Assembly (NCBI GenBank): GCA_964435165.1
Contig: CAYSXY010000029.1
Coordinates: forward strand, 1 to 24,944
Direction: 5' to 3'
DNA length: 24,944 bases
DNA from: CAYSXY01 sp964435165
Lineage (GTDB): Bacteria > Pseudomonadota > Alphaproteobacteria > Rickettsiales > RI-342
Shown here one piece after another: positions 1 to 7,925 of this stretch (its first letter is position 1; each line of letters starts with the position of its first letter). A model generated the notes under the pieces. The model did not search any database and had not been told where the DNA came from. It saw only the letters and a list, made by a program, of their open reading frames with translations. The position numbers and the translations under genes were made by a program.

Positions 1-112
1 AAACAGAGCCTGGATCGCCAGTTATTTACCCTTTGTTAAATCATTCACCCTTAGCTGAGACTAGAGTAGTCGATTCAACTAATTTATCAGACATTATTTG
101 ATCGACTAGCAA

Positions 113-192
113 GCGCGACTGCGCGTCGCGCCTGGTGGCGCGTAAGGCTTAGCGCCGCTTGAGCGGCAGTGAATTTATCTAAGAAATTCACT
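113..192. repeat. Three consecutive hairpins in the leader of the first gene
   Basis: Three inverted repeats follow one another with no gene: GCGCGAC/GTCGCGC (113-119 with 125-131), GCCGC/GCGGC (154-158 with 163-167), and AGTGAATTT/AAATTCACT (168-176 with 184-192). A looser pair, TAGTCGAT/ATCGACTA, lies at 67-74 and 101-108. None is followed by a T-run, so these are not typical intrinsic terminators. The block may end an upstream gene outside the window or form a structured 5' leader ahead of the start at 223. The rest of 1-222 shows no convincing ORF. Confidence 0.5.
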
Positions 193-222
193 GAACGCAC
201 TATAGCATAAGGGAGAAAGTCT

Positions 223-1428
223 ATGAGGACGCGGCTGTCACACGCGCTATGCGTGATATCATTCAGTCTGTCGATTACCGCCTGCCATCAGCCGATGGCG
301 GAAATCAGCCATTACGGCGAACATTATTTTGGTGACAGGCAGGAACGGCGTCAGGTGGCGGAGATAGCCGAGCCGCACAGTATCACGGTTGTCAAACGCG
401 CAGGCCATGCGGCGCAACTGATTCCGGGGCGCCAGGCCGAGCGAATCACCGTGTCATCGGTCGCATCCAATGCATATGACGGGCCAGATGGAGATGGTTC
501 AGGCATTCAGGTCACACCACTCTCAATCAGCAGTCGTGATTTAACACCGCCGACGCTTCCCGTGCGGCAGCAAGCATCAACCCCGCAGCAAGCCTATCAA
601 CCCGCAGCAAGCCGCGTAGCGATGAATGATACAACTCTGCGCCAAAACACCCATCGCCTGGCATCCGGCGAGACATTGTACCGGCTGTCTAAGCGCTATG
701 GCGTGTCCGTCGATGCCATTCGTCGTGCCAATCACATTGATGATATGAGTAATATCCCGGTAGGGCGCGAATTAATCATCCCATCATCAACGACGCCACG
801 GCAAATGGCTGCAGCGCCGCATTCACCGGCGTCTGCCAAGCCGGAACGTCAGAGCAGAGCATCATCCCAGCCGCAACACGCTATGTTGAGTGCAGCCCAT
901 CCTCAGCCCAAACCGCCTCAAACCATGTCACAGGGTGAGACATCGCTGGCCATGGCCGCGCCGCCAACTGTCAAACCATTAACGCGCCAGGCTCCGCGCC
1001 AATTCTCGCGCGAGGCCGTGTCGTCAGAAGGGTTTATCTGGCCCGTGCATGGAGAGGTCGTCTCCCAATTTGGCAATCAGGGCAGTGGGCTGTATAATGA
1101 TGGCATCAATATCCGTACCAGTGCTGGCAAGCCGGTGCGCGCCGCCGCCGATGGCGAAATCGTCTATGCCGGTAATAAACTCAGCGGCTACGGCAATCTC
1201 GTAATCATCAAACATGCAAATGGTTATCTGACCGCATATGCCCACATGGAGCAGGTGCGTGTTGCCAAAGGCGATAAAGTGACACAAGGCCAGGAAATCG
1301 CACAGGTCGGCAGCACCGGCGATGTCTCCAGCCCGCAATTGCATTTTGGCATTCGCAAGGGCCAGGAGCCGGTCGATCCCATGATGGTATTGAAAGTTGA
1401 GAAAGGCATCAATACCGCGTTACGCTAA
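223..1428 (+). CDS. NlpD-like lipoprotein: LysM plus degenerate LytM/M23 domain
   Basis: 401 residues. The N-terminus has a short hydrophobic signal ending in a lipobox-like ITAC with Cys21, so it is probably a lipoprotein. A LysM peptidoglycan-binding domain spans about 143-188. A Pro/Gln/Ala-rich linker follows, then a LytM/M23 domain at about 270-390. Active M23 enzymes carry an HxxxD zinc motif; here the site reads YNDGINI (residues 291-297), with Asn where His and Asp are expected, although AYAHM (338-342) and LHFGIR (373-378) remain. This pattern matches NlpD/EnvC-type proteins, which activate cell-wall amidases at division and do not cut peptidoglycan themselves. The start is supported by GGGAGA at 211-216, six bases upstream. 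In alphaproteobacteria a LysM/M23 gene often precedes yajC-secD, as here. The family call is firm; the role as an amidase activator is inferred. Confidence 0.88.
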   Translation: MRTRLSHALCVISFSLSITACHQPMAEISHYGEHYFGDRQERRQVAEIAEPHSITVVKRAGHAAQLIPGRQAERITVSSVASNAYDGPDGDGSGIQVTPLSISSRDLTPPTLPVRQQASTPQQAYQPAASRVAMNDTTLRQNTHRLASGETLYRLSKRYGVSVDAIRRANHIDDMSNIPVGRELIIPSSTTPRQMAAAPHSPASAKPERQSRASSQPQHAMLSAAHPQPKPPQTMSQGETSLAMAAPPTVKPLTRQAPRQFSREAVSSEGFIWPVHGEVVSQFGNQGSGLYNDGINIRTSAGKPVRAAADGEIVYAGNKLSGYGNLVIIKHANGYLTAYAHMEQVRVAKGDKVTQGQEIAQVGSTGDVSSPQLHFGIRKGQEPVDPMMVLKVEKGINTALR

Positions 1429-1463
1429 AAACCCCCTTTTTCATCGACGGATCATAACGGCAC

Positions 1464-1481
1464 TGCCAAAACCTTTTGGCA
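1464..1481. promoter_or_regulatory. Operator-like palindrome overlapping the yajC -35 box
   Basis: TGCCAAAA and TTTTGGCA form 8-base arms around a CC centre. The right arm includes the TTGGCA used as the -35 box of the predicted yajC promoter (1476-1481). A protein bound to this palindrome would block RNA polymerase. It could instead be a weak hairpin at the end of the preceding gene. The sequence is clear; the function is inferred. Confidence 0.35.
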
Positions 1482-1504
1482 TTAGCCGCGTTTATGTCTA
1501 TATT
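1476..1504 (+). promoter_or_regulatory. Sigma70-type promoter for yajC-secD
   Basis: TTGGCA (1476-1481), a 17-base spacer and TATATT (1499-1504) fit the housekeeping consensus well. The expected transcription start is near 1511, about 26 bases ahead of the chosen yajC start and just upstream of its ribosome-binding site at 1527-1532. The secretion genes therefore probably have their own promoter and need not depend on read-through from the lipoprotein gene. Confidence 0.6.
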
Positions 1505-1536
1505 CCCCACTCTTCTAATCCATGAAGGGGAGCTTG

Positions 1537-1941
1537 ATGGAATTCTTTATATCGTCCGCATTCGCGCAAGACATGGCTGCAGGAGCGCAACAGCCCAGCC
1601 TCATCGCCAATCTGGTGCCACTGATTCTAATTGTCGTGGTATTTTATTTTCTACTGATTCGCCCGCAGCAAAAACGGCTCAAAGAACATCAGCAAATGGT
1701 CGAGGCACTGCGCCGTGGCGATAAAATCATTACCAGTGGCGGTATTATCGGCACGATTGCTAAAGTTGATGCTGACGAGCTGCATGTTGAGATTGCCAAA
1801 GACGTGCAGGTGAAAGTGGTGCGTAGTACCGTCACAACCGTCATTGGTCGAGGAACTGTGAGCAAAGACGCTAAATCGGATGCATCCACCGACGCATCGC
1901 CTAAAAAGCGCAAATCCACAAAGAAAAATACCGAGTCATGA
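1537..1941 (+). CDS. yajC: Preprotein translocase subunit YajC
   Basis: 134 residues from ATG 1537. An ATG at 1522 in the same frame would add five residues, but GGGGAG at 1527-1532 is well placed for 1537 and lies inside the longer reading. After a short Ala-rich N-terminus there is one membrane helix at about residues 25-44, followed at once by the family hallmark FLLIRPQQKR and a small soluble domain with GDKIITSGGIIGTI. The tail is Lys/Ser-rich. YajC is an inner-membrane accessory of SecYEG that associates with SecDF. The adjacent secD gene agrees with this role. Confidence 0.95.
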   Translation: MEFFISSAFAQDMAAGAQQPSLIANLVPLILIVVVFYFLLIRPQQKRLKEHQQMVEALRRGDKIITSGGIIGTIAKVDADELHVEIAKDVQVKVVRSTVTTVIGRGTVSKDAKSDASTDASPKKRKSTKKNTES

Positions 1942-1980
1942 GCATGATACGTGGAGTGTTAGACAGGGTAATAATTACCG

Positions 1981-3540
1981 ATGCTTGATTTTCCACGTTG
2001 GAAACAATGGCTGGTGCTTGTCATTATCGCGGCGGCGATTGTGGCAGCGCTGCCCAATTTCGTACCGGCAATGCGCGATGCAGCCATACCTGGTGTTCCA
2101 AACCGCACGATGAGTTTGGGTCTGGATTTGCAGGGTGGGTCGTACCTGCTGCTCGAAATTGACAGTGATGCCTATATCAAAGAGCAAATGGAAAACACCG
2201 TGGCCGACGTGCGCAAAGCCCTGCGTGATCAGGATGTTGGTTATCGCGGCCTCAAAGCAACCGAGCGCGAGGTGCGATTTGATCTGCGCAATCCGCAAGA
2301 TGCGGATAAGGTGCAGGCCAGCTTGCAATCATTGGATGATCGCCTGACATTATCACAGGATGGATCGCGCTACCGCCTGTCTTTCACGGATGACGCGCTT
2401 CGCGAAGTTAAATTGCAATTGCTGGAACAATCCATTGAGATTGTCCGCCGCCGCGTGGATGAAACCGGCACGCGCGAGCCTATTATTCAGCGTCAGGGGC
2501 AGACACGTATTCTGCTGCAGGTGCCGGGTTTGAAAGACCCGGAACGGTTGAAGGAGCTGCTTGGTAAAACCGCACGCCTGTCATTTCACATGGTTGATAT
2601 GACGGTAAATGCCGAATCGGCGTTGCGTGCAGGCCCTCCGCCGGGACGGAGAGTATTGCCTCTGGAAGATGGGCGCGGGCGCGACCATATCGTCATTGAG
2701 CGCCGTGCGATGCTGGGGGGCGACTTGCTGACTCAGGCCAACGCCACCTTTGAGCAAGGCCAACCGGCGGTGAGCTTTCGTTTCAATACGATAGGGGCGC
2801 GTAAATTCGGTGAAATCACGACGCAGAATGTCGGCAAGCCATTTGCGATTGTGTTAGATCAAAAAGTCATCAGTGCGCCGGTGATTCGTGAGCCCATACC
2901 GGGAGGAAGCGGCATCATCAGCGGCAATTTTACCGTCGAGACAGCGAATGATCTTGCCTTGCTGCTACGCGCCGGTGCGCTTCCGGCACCACTTGAAGTG
3001 ATCGAAGAGCGCTCGGTGGGGCCGAGCCTGGGGGCCGACTCTATCGAAGCTGGTAAAAAAGCTGTCATCCTGGGGTTTGTGCTAGTCATGATTTTTATGG
3101 CGCTGGTCTATGGCCGTTTCGGCCTTTATGCCAATCTGGCGCTCATTCTGAATGTGATCCTGGTAGTGGCAGCTCTATCGCTGTTTCAGGCGACCCTGAC
3201 GCTGCCCGGTATTGCCGGTATTGTCCTGACCATGGGCATGGCCGTGGATGCGAATGTCTTGATATTTGAGCGCATCTATGAGGAAGCCCGTAATGGCAAA
3301 ACACCGTTTGCCGCTGTGGATAATGGCTTTCGCCTGGCCTTCCGTACCATTCTTGACTCCAATCTCACCACGTTAATTGCGGCGGCTATTCTGTTTTATA
3401 TGGGCTCCGGCGCCATCAAGGGTTTTGCGGTCACTTTATCTATCGGCATTCTGGCGTCCATGTTCTCGGCGATATTATTTACGCGCATGCTGGTGGTGGG
3501 CTGGGTCAAGCGCGTACGGCCCGCCACGTTAGAGGCCTGA
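1981..3540 (+). CDS. secD: Protein translocase subunit SecD
   Basis: 519 residues, a usual SecD length. One membrane helix lies at about 10-28, then the D1 motif LGLDLQGG (46-53), a large periplasmic region, and a C-terminal block of about five helices from residue 361. That block contains GMAVDANVLIFE (419-430), whose Asp belongs to the proton-coupled motif of the RND-like SecDF family. SecD works with SecF to pull exported proteins across the inner membrane using the proton gradient. It lies 39 bases after yajC. Unusually, the next gene is not secF, and this protein is too short to be a SecD-SecF fusion. SecF is presumably encoded elsewhere or is missing. Confidence 0.95.
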   Translation: MLDFPRWKQWLVLVIIAAAIVAALPNFVPAMRDAAIPGVPNRTMSLGLDLQGGSYLLLEIDSDAYIKEQMENTVADVRKALRDQDVGYRGLKATEREVRFDLRNPQDADKVQASLQSLDDRLTLSQDGSRYRLSFTDDALREVKLQLLEQSIEIVRRRVDETGTREPIIQRQGQTRILLQVPGLKDPERLKELLGKTARLSFHMVDMTVNAESALRAGPPPGRRVLPLEDGRGRDHIVIERRAMLGGDLLTQANATFEQGQPAVSFRFNTIGARKFGEITTQNVGKPFAIVLDQKVISAPVIREPIPGGSGIISGNFTVETANDLALLLRAGALPAPLEVIEERSVGPSLGADSIEAGKKAVILGFVLVMIFMALVYGRFGLYANLALILNVILVVAALSLFQATLTLPGIAGIVLTMGMAVDANVLIFERIYEEARNGKTPFAAVDNGFRLAFRTILDSNLTTLIAAAILFYMGSGAIKGFAVTLSIGILASMFSAILFTRMLVVGWVKRVRPATLEA

Positions 3541-3541
3541 C

Positions 3542-5797
3542 ATGCTGGCGCGCAGATGCCTGCCGCTACTTTTTATCATCACCATTTTTGTCAGTGCCTG
3601 GTTGCTGTTCATGGTGCAGCCAATGGTCGCCAAGGGGATGCTGCCTTATCTCGGCGGTGCGCCTGCCGTGTGGAACACGGCCATGATGTTCTTTCAAATC
3701 ATGCTGCTGGCGGGATATATTTATGCGCATATCACCTTGCGCTGGCTTGGGCCGAAGAAGCAGGCAATACTCCATCTGGCGCTCACGATAGCGGCATTGT
3801 TGTTTTTGCCGGTAACGATGCATGTCGCGCTTGGCTTTGAGCCTCAATCCGCTCCCATAAGCTGGCTATTGCTGGTGCTGTTCCTCTCAATTGCTGCGCC
3901 ATTGTTTATCATCACCTCAAATGCCCCCATCATCCAGCAATGGTATGCGCATACACGCGCCGCTGGCTCGCACAATCCCTATTATCTATACAGTGCGAGC
4001 AATACGGGCAGCATGGCCGCCCTGCTTGCCTACCCGTTTCTGATCGAACCTGCGATCGGCATTAGTGCGCAGTTGCAGTATTGGAGTGCAGGCTATGTCG
4101 TGCTTGCGACAGGGCTTTTACTCTGCGCGGCAAGCATGTGGCGCTGGTACGCGGCGCCTGATTTGGCCGTGAGCGAAGCAGATGAAAAAGATTCGGGCAC
4201 GCCCCCCGGTTGGCGGCAACGCGCATTGTGGGTTGCGCTTGCCTTCGTACCATCCAGCCTGATGTTAGGGGTGACGACCTACATCACCACGGATATTGCC
4301 GCGGCGCCATTATTCTGGGTGCTACCCTTAAGTCTGTATCTTCTCAGTTTCATCATGGCGTTTGCCCATAAGCCCATTGGCTATGACAGGGTCAAGGAAG
4401 GATCAGTATTCTTAATTGCCATCACCGCCGTGTTGCTTTCGCTCAATGTGCATCATTACACGGATCTGCTGGTCTTTCATCTCTGCATGTTTTTTGCCGT
4501 TGCATTAGTCTGCCACGGGCGGCTGGCTTTGCATAAACCCTCCGTTCAGCATCTCACGGAATTTTATCTCTGGTTGTCACTGGGCGGCGTGCTGGGCGGG
4601 TTGTTCAATGCGCTGCTGTCGCCCATGCTGTTTGATGATGTTATCGAATACCCGTTGATGGTCGTCCTGGCCTGCCTCTTGCGACCGTTGCTGAAGCAAC
4701 CGGCGAATAAGGTAAGAGCACGCATTATGGACGTCGCTGTTCCCGCGATATTGCTTATCATACTGGCCGGTATGCATCTGAGCCTTCACTGGTTAATGGA
4801 GCAGCCGGAATATTTCGCAACGACCGAACAGTGGCTGGGAAAAGTCTTTGGAGATCGAGCAACACGCACGGCTTTCATGATCGTCTTTGCCATGGTTGCC
4901 ATCACCATAGCAACCATGACATTCGAGCGACCTGCCAGGCTGGGTTTGTCCATTGCTGCTATATTAGTGGCCACACCGTTATTCGGCTATGACAGTTATC
5001 AGACACGCTATAAAGAACGCAATTTCTTTGGGGTGCTAAGCGTACAATACGCAGAAGAGCGTGATGTCACCATGATGACGCATGGCACCACCTTACATGG
5101 AATGCAAAGCACGCAGGAGGAATATCGTCTGCAGCCAGTATCATATTACGGCGCGCTCATTGAGGTGATGGATGAACTGCCTGAAGCGTCGTTGCAGCGT
5201 CCCATTGCAGTGCTGGGATTAGGGGTGGGTACGGTTGCCTGCCTGGCAGAGGCGCATCAGCATATGGTGTTTTATGAGATTGATCCGGCGGTGGTGGAGA
5301 TGGCTCAAAATCCGGATTATTTCACCTACATGGGTGATTGCCCTCCAAGCAAAGAGGTCGTACTCGGTGATGGCCGCTTGATGATAGGGCAGGAACCGCC
5401 GGGGGAATTTGGCATGATTGTCATGGATGCGTTTAGTTCAGACGCCATACCCGTACATTTATTGACGATTGAAGCGTTTAAACTCTATCTTACCAAATTA
5501 CATGAGCAGGGGATGATCGCTGTGAATATCTCAAACCGCCATGTGGATTTGAGTGGCGTTCTCAAGCGCCTGGCAAATGAATTGGGGCTGGCGTTTCGTG
5601 TCAAAGCGTTTCGCGAGGTTGACAATAAGCTGCAAAATCCTTCAATCTGGGTGCTGATGGCGCGTTCAGAGGCCAGCTTTGGTGCGTTGGCGGATGAAGA
5701 AAGTGGCTGGATAGACGCTGAACCGGTTCCCGGTACGGATTTGTGGACGGATGACTTTAGCAATATTATCGGCGTATTGGGACGTATAGGGAAATAA
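3542..5797 (+). CDS. Fused membrane (MFS-like) / spermidine-synthase-like protein
   Basis: 751 residues. The first 500 or so are strongly hydrophobic with roughly 11-14 predicted membrane helices. The C-terminal part is a Rossmann-type spermidine-synthase-like domain: glycine-rich VLGLGVG (557-563), then FYEIDP for the cofactor acidic residue, DGRLMI, and MDAFSSDAIPVHLL where aminopropyltransferases have their catalytic Asp region. This matches the widespread fused MFS/spermidine synthase family, whose substrate is mostly unknown; polyamine synthesis is not proven. The start is one base after the secD stop, with GAGG upstream inside secD, so the two are probably translated from one message. 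It occupies the place where secF is normally found. The family call is confident, the function is not. Confidence 0.85.
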   Translation: MLARRCLPLLFIITIFVSAWLLFMVQPMVAKGMLPYLGGAPAVWNTAMMFFQIMLLAGYIYAHITLRWLGPKKQAILHLALTIAALLFLPVTMHVALGFEPQSAPISWLLLVLFLSIAAPLFIITSNAPIIQQWYAHTRAAGSHNPYYLYSASNTGSMAALLAYPFLIEPAIGISAQLQYWSAGYVVLATGLLLCAASMWRWYAAPDLAVSEADEKDSGTPPGWRQRALWVALAFVPSSLMLGVTTYITTDIAAAPLFWVLPLSLYLLSFIMAFAHKPIGYDRVKEGSVFLIAITAVLLSLNVHHYTDLLVFHLCMFFAVALVCHGRLALHKPSVQHLTEFYLWLSLGGVLGGLFNALLSPMLFDDVIEYPLMVVLACLLRPLLKQPANKVRARIMDVAVPAILLIILAGMHLSLHWLMEQPEYFATTEQWLGKVFGDRATRTAFMIVFAMVAITIATMTFERPARLGLSIAAILVATPLFGYDSYQTRYKERNFFGVLSVQYAEERDVTMMTHGTTLHGMQSTQEEYRLQPVSYYGALIEVMDELPEASLQRPIAVLGLGVGTVACLAEAHQHMVFYEIDPAVVEMAQNPDYFTYMGDCPPSKEVVLGDGRLMIGQEPPGEFGMIVMDAFSSDAIPVHLLTIEAFKLYLTKLHEQGMIAVNISNRHVDLSGVLKRLANELGLAFRVKAFREVDNKLQNPSIWVLMARSEASFGALADEESGWIDAEPVPGTDLWTDDFSNIIGVLGRIGK

Positions 5798-6175
5798 ATG
5801 CAAGTAGGACACGGCATCATCACAGGCTACGGCGGTAGCGGTATTCGGATCGGGGAGAATTATTACACGAGCCCGATTATATGCTCGGCGCAGGGTGTGG
5901 AGCCAATGGATGTCTCCACACCTGAAGCATTGACGACCTCAAAGCTCATGCCACTATTTGAACAGGCCAATCAAATCGATGTGGTGTTGATTGGCTGTGG
6001 TGCGCGGCTGCTGGTGTTGCCAGACATACAGTCGCAACTGCGCAGCAAAGGAATGGCGGTAGAAGTGATGGATACCGGGGCCGCGTGTCGTGTCTATAAT
6101 ACGCTAGTTACGGAAGGACGTCGGGTTGCGGCGCTGTTATTCCCCGTCACCCACAATGAAGCGGCATCCCCGTAA
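5798..6175 (+). CDS. Mth938-domain protein (NDUFAF3-like)
   Basis: 125 residues, a complete Mth938-like domain. Recognisable parts are GYGGSGIRI (10-18), VVLIGCGAR (62-70) and EVMDTGAACRVYN (89-101). The mitochondrial homologue NDUFAF3 helps assemble respiratory complex I, and in alphaproteobacteria this gene commonly sits beside secDF. The ATG directly follows the TAA of the preceding gene, so translation is probably coupled. The bacterial function is inferred from the mitochondrial homologue. The NDUFAF6-like gene lies only about 850 bases further on. Confidence 0.88.
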   Translation: MQVGHGIITGYGGSGIRIGENYYTSPIICSAQGVEPMDVSTPEALTTSKLMPLFEQANQIDVVLIGCGARLLVLPDIQSQLRSKGMAVEVMDTGAACRVYNTLVTEGRRVAALLFPVTHNEAASP

Positions 6176-6224
6176 AAACAGGGCAGGGCACGAACGTATG
6201 TTGTTATGCGCTGCGCTATATGTG

Positions 6225-6262
6225 AGCGTGAATGAATTTCTGAATAGAAATTCATTCACGCT
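6225..6262. terminator. Perfect 17-bp hairpin between convergent genes
   Basis: AGCGTGAATGAATTTCT (6225-6241) pairs perfectly with 6246-6262 around the loop GAAT. It lies between the rightward Mth938 gene and leftward sodB, ten bases from the sodB stop, where a bidirectional terminator would be expected. There is no long T-run on either strand, so efficiency as an intrinsic terminator is uncertain; it may protect 3' ends instead. Its core resembles the hairpin at 168-192. Confidence 0.55.
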
Positions 6263-6271
6263 GTAAGCCTA

Positions 6272-6895
6272 TCAGGCCGCCATACGGAATCCCGTATCGG
6301 AATTCAGGTTCTGCGCAGCAAACTCCCAGTTTGCAAGATGATCGAGGAATGTACCGATATAGTCCGGGCGCCGATTCTGGAAGTCGAGATAATAAGCATG
6401 TTCCCACACATCCAGCGTCAATAGCGGCTTTTTGCCTGCTGTTAGCGGCGTTTCGGCATTGCCGGTTTTCGTGATGCTGAGTGAACCATTATCGTCTTGC
6501 ACCAGCCATGCCCAGCCACTGCCAAATTGTGTTGCGCCTGCTTGCTTAAATTCTTCAATAAAGGCGCCAAAACTACCGAAAGAGCTGATAATACACTCTG
6601 CCAGTTCACCGGCAGGTTCACCGCCACCGCCTGGCGTAAGTGAATGCCAGAAAAAAGTATGATTCCACACCTGGGCAGCATTGTTGAAAATGCCGGCCTT
6701 GCTGCTGTCTCCAGCGGTTTTGTGAATAATATCCTCTAAAGATGCGTTGGCCAGTTCCGAGCCATCGATCAACTCATTGAGTTTTGTCACATAGGTATTG
6801 TGGTGCTTGCCATGGTGAAAACTAAGTGTTTCTGCCGACATATGCGGTTCCAGCGCATCGGGGGCGTAGGGAAGGGCAGGTAGAGTAAAAGCCAT
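6272..6895 (-). CDS. sodB: Superoxide dismutase, iron type
   Basis: 207 residues, normal for a Fe/Mn superoxide dismutase. The metal ligands are visible: His27 in FHHGKHH, His79 in VWNHTFFW, and Asp162 and His166 in DVWEHAYY. Gln75 in NNAAQVWNH is at the position that marks iron-type enzymes, so Fe is the likely cofactor. There is no signal peptide, so it is cytoplasmic, where it converts superoxide to peroxide and oxygen. AGAGG precedes the ATG by about seven bases. It is inserted in opposite orientation between the Mth938 and squalene/phytoene-synthase-like genes. Confidence 0.96.
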   Translation of the reverse strand: MAFTLPALPYAPDALEPHMSAETLSFHHGKHHNTYVTKLNELIDGSELANASLEDIIHKTAGDSSKAGIFNNAAQVWNHTFFWHSLTPGGGGEPAGELAECIISSFGSFGAFIEEFKQAGATQFGSGWAWLVQDDNGSLSITKTGNAETPLTAGKKPLLTLDVWEHAYYLDFQNRRPDYIGTFLDHLANWEFAAQNLNSDTGFRMAA

Positions 6896-6938
6896 GATAT
6901 GCCTCTCGTGATGTTATGTGTTATATCAACTGGCCTCA

Positions 6939-6967
6939 CATCTAACGCCGATGGATCAGTTTGGCAA
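6939..6967 (-). promoter_or_regulatory. Predicted sodB promoter
   Basis: Read leftward: TTGCCA (6967-6962), a 17-base spacer, then TAGATG (6944-6939), about 43 bases upstream of the sodB start. Its -35 box overlaps the -35 box of the rightward promoter at 6961-6989 on the other strand. Confidence 0.45.
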
Positions 6968-6989
6968 ATGTTTGTAATCATTCTAAGTA
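6961..6989 (+). promoter_or_regulatory. Predicted promoter of the squalene/phytoene-synthase-like gene
   Basis: TTGGCA (6961-6966), a 17-base spacer and TAAGTA (6984-6989), giving a start near 6996 and a leader of about 27 bases before ATG 7023. It shares its -35 region with the divergent sodB promoter. Confidence 0.5.
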
Positions 6990-7022
6990 CATCCTAACTA
7001 CATCAAAAACGCGGCCCCTCGC

Positions 7023-7844
7023 ATGTCTGACACGTTAAGCATGATCATCAAGCACCATGACCGGGACCGGTATCTGCTGGCGCAATTCCTGCCGCCAGCT
7101 GAGCGTCAGGCTTTTCTTGTGTTGGTTGCCTTCAATATGGAATTGGCGCAGATTCGCGAAAAAGTGAGCGAGCCGATGCTCGGGCGCATCCGCCTGCAAT
7201 GGTGGAGAGAAGCACTGGATGATCTGATGCAGGGCACCCTGCGTCAGCATGATGTATTGGAGGCGCTTGCCCCGATTATCACGCATTATACGCTTTCACT
7301 GACATACATTCACAGGATGATTGATGCCCGTGAACTGGATATCGAAGAGTCTCCGCCCGCGACAATAAAGGAACTGGAGCGCTATCTGGATGGAACCGCA
7401 GGAGCGTTGATGCGTCTCGCTATGGAAGTGACTGGGGAGGCTTCGGCACCTGCGTTGGAGGCAGGGAGCCATGCCGGGCAGGCATGGGGCTATGTGGGGT
7501 TGCTGCGTGCCCTGCCTTACCATGCACAGCAGGGAAAAATATTCATTCCTCAAGAAATACTCGAACAATACGGGCTGAATCCGTTATCGAACGATCATAC
7601 AATGCACCATGAAGCGGTAGAAGGCATAGCGACATGGATGCTGGAGAAAGCACAGTATCATCTGGCGGAAAGCGACAAAAAATCAGCTAATATCTCAAAA
7701 ATGGCACGGAACCTGCTGTTATCTAATATCATGGTGGCAGATTATGTATCGCGGCTGCAGAAAGGCTCTGCCAAAACGCAGCCGGAGCAAATTACCGGTC
7801 CGTCGCCATGGACGATGGTGAAAATGCTGTGGAAGCATCGTTAG
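7023..7844 (+). CDS. Squalene/phytoene-synthase-fold protein (NDUFAF6-like)
   Basis: 273 residues, mostly helical. The family signature RIRLQWWREAL is at 55-65, with YLDGTAGALMRLA and AWGYVGLLRALPYH further on. The acidic DxxxD pairs that bind prenyl diphosphate in true squalene and phytoene synthases are not evident, which fits the NDUFAF6 branch; that mitochondrial protein is a complex I assembly factor and not a known prenyl transferase. No good Shine-Dalgarno precedes ATG 7023; ATG 7041 is an alternative. Its proximity to the Mth938 gene supports a shared role in complex I biogenesis. Carotenoid or hopanoid synthesis is the less likely alternative, as no other such genes are near. Confidence 0.8.
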   Translation: MSDTLSMIIKHHDRDRYLLAQFLPPAERQAFLVLVAFNMELAQIREKVSEPMLGRIRLQWWREALDDLMQGTLRQHDVLEALAPIITHYTLSLTYIHRMIDARELDIEESPPATIKELERYLDGTAGALMRLAMEVTGEASAPALEAGSHAGQAWGYVGLLRALPYHAQQGKIFIPQEILEQYGLNPLSNDHTMHHEAVEGIATWMLEKAQYHLAESDKKSANISKMARNLLLSNIMVADYVSRLQKGSAKTQPEQITGPSPWTMVKMLWKHR

Positions 7845-7925
7845 ATACTGTCCGTAGCGCCATTGGAAAGTTTACGGTTTGTTAGCCAAATCGTTCTAAA
7901 GCCATAATAATAAGAGGAGGTGCGA

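Noticed and set aside
3542..5797. Highly diverged SecF
   Set aside because: The protein is far too long, has a C-terminal spermidine-synthase-like domain with clear motifs, and lacks the SecF membrane motifs.
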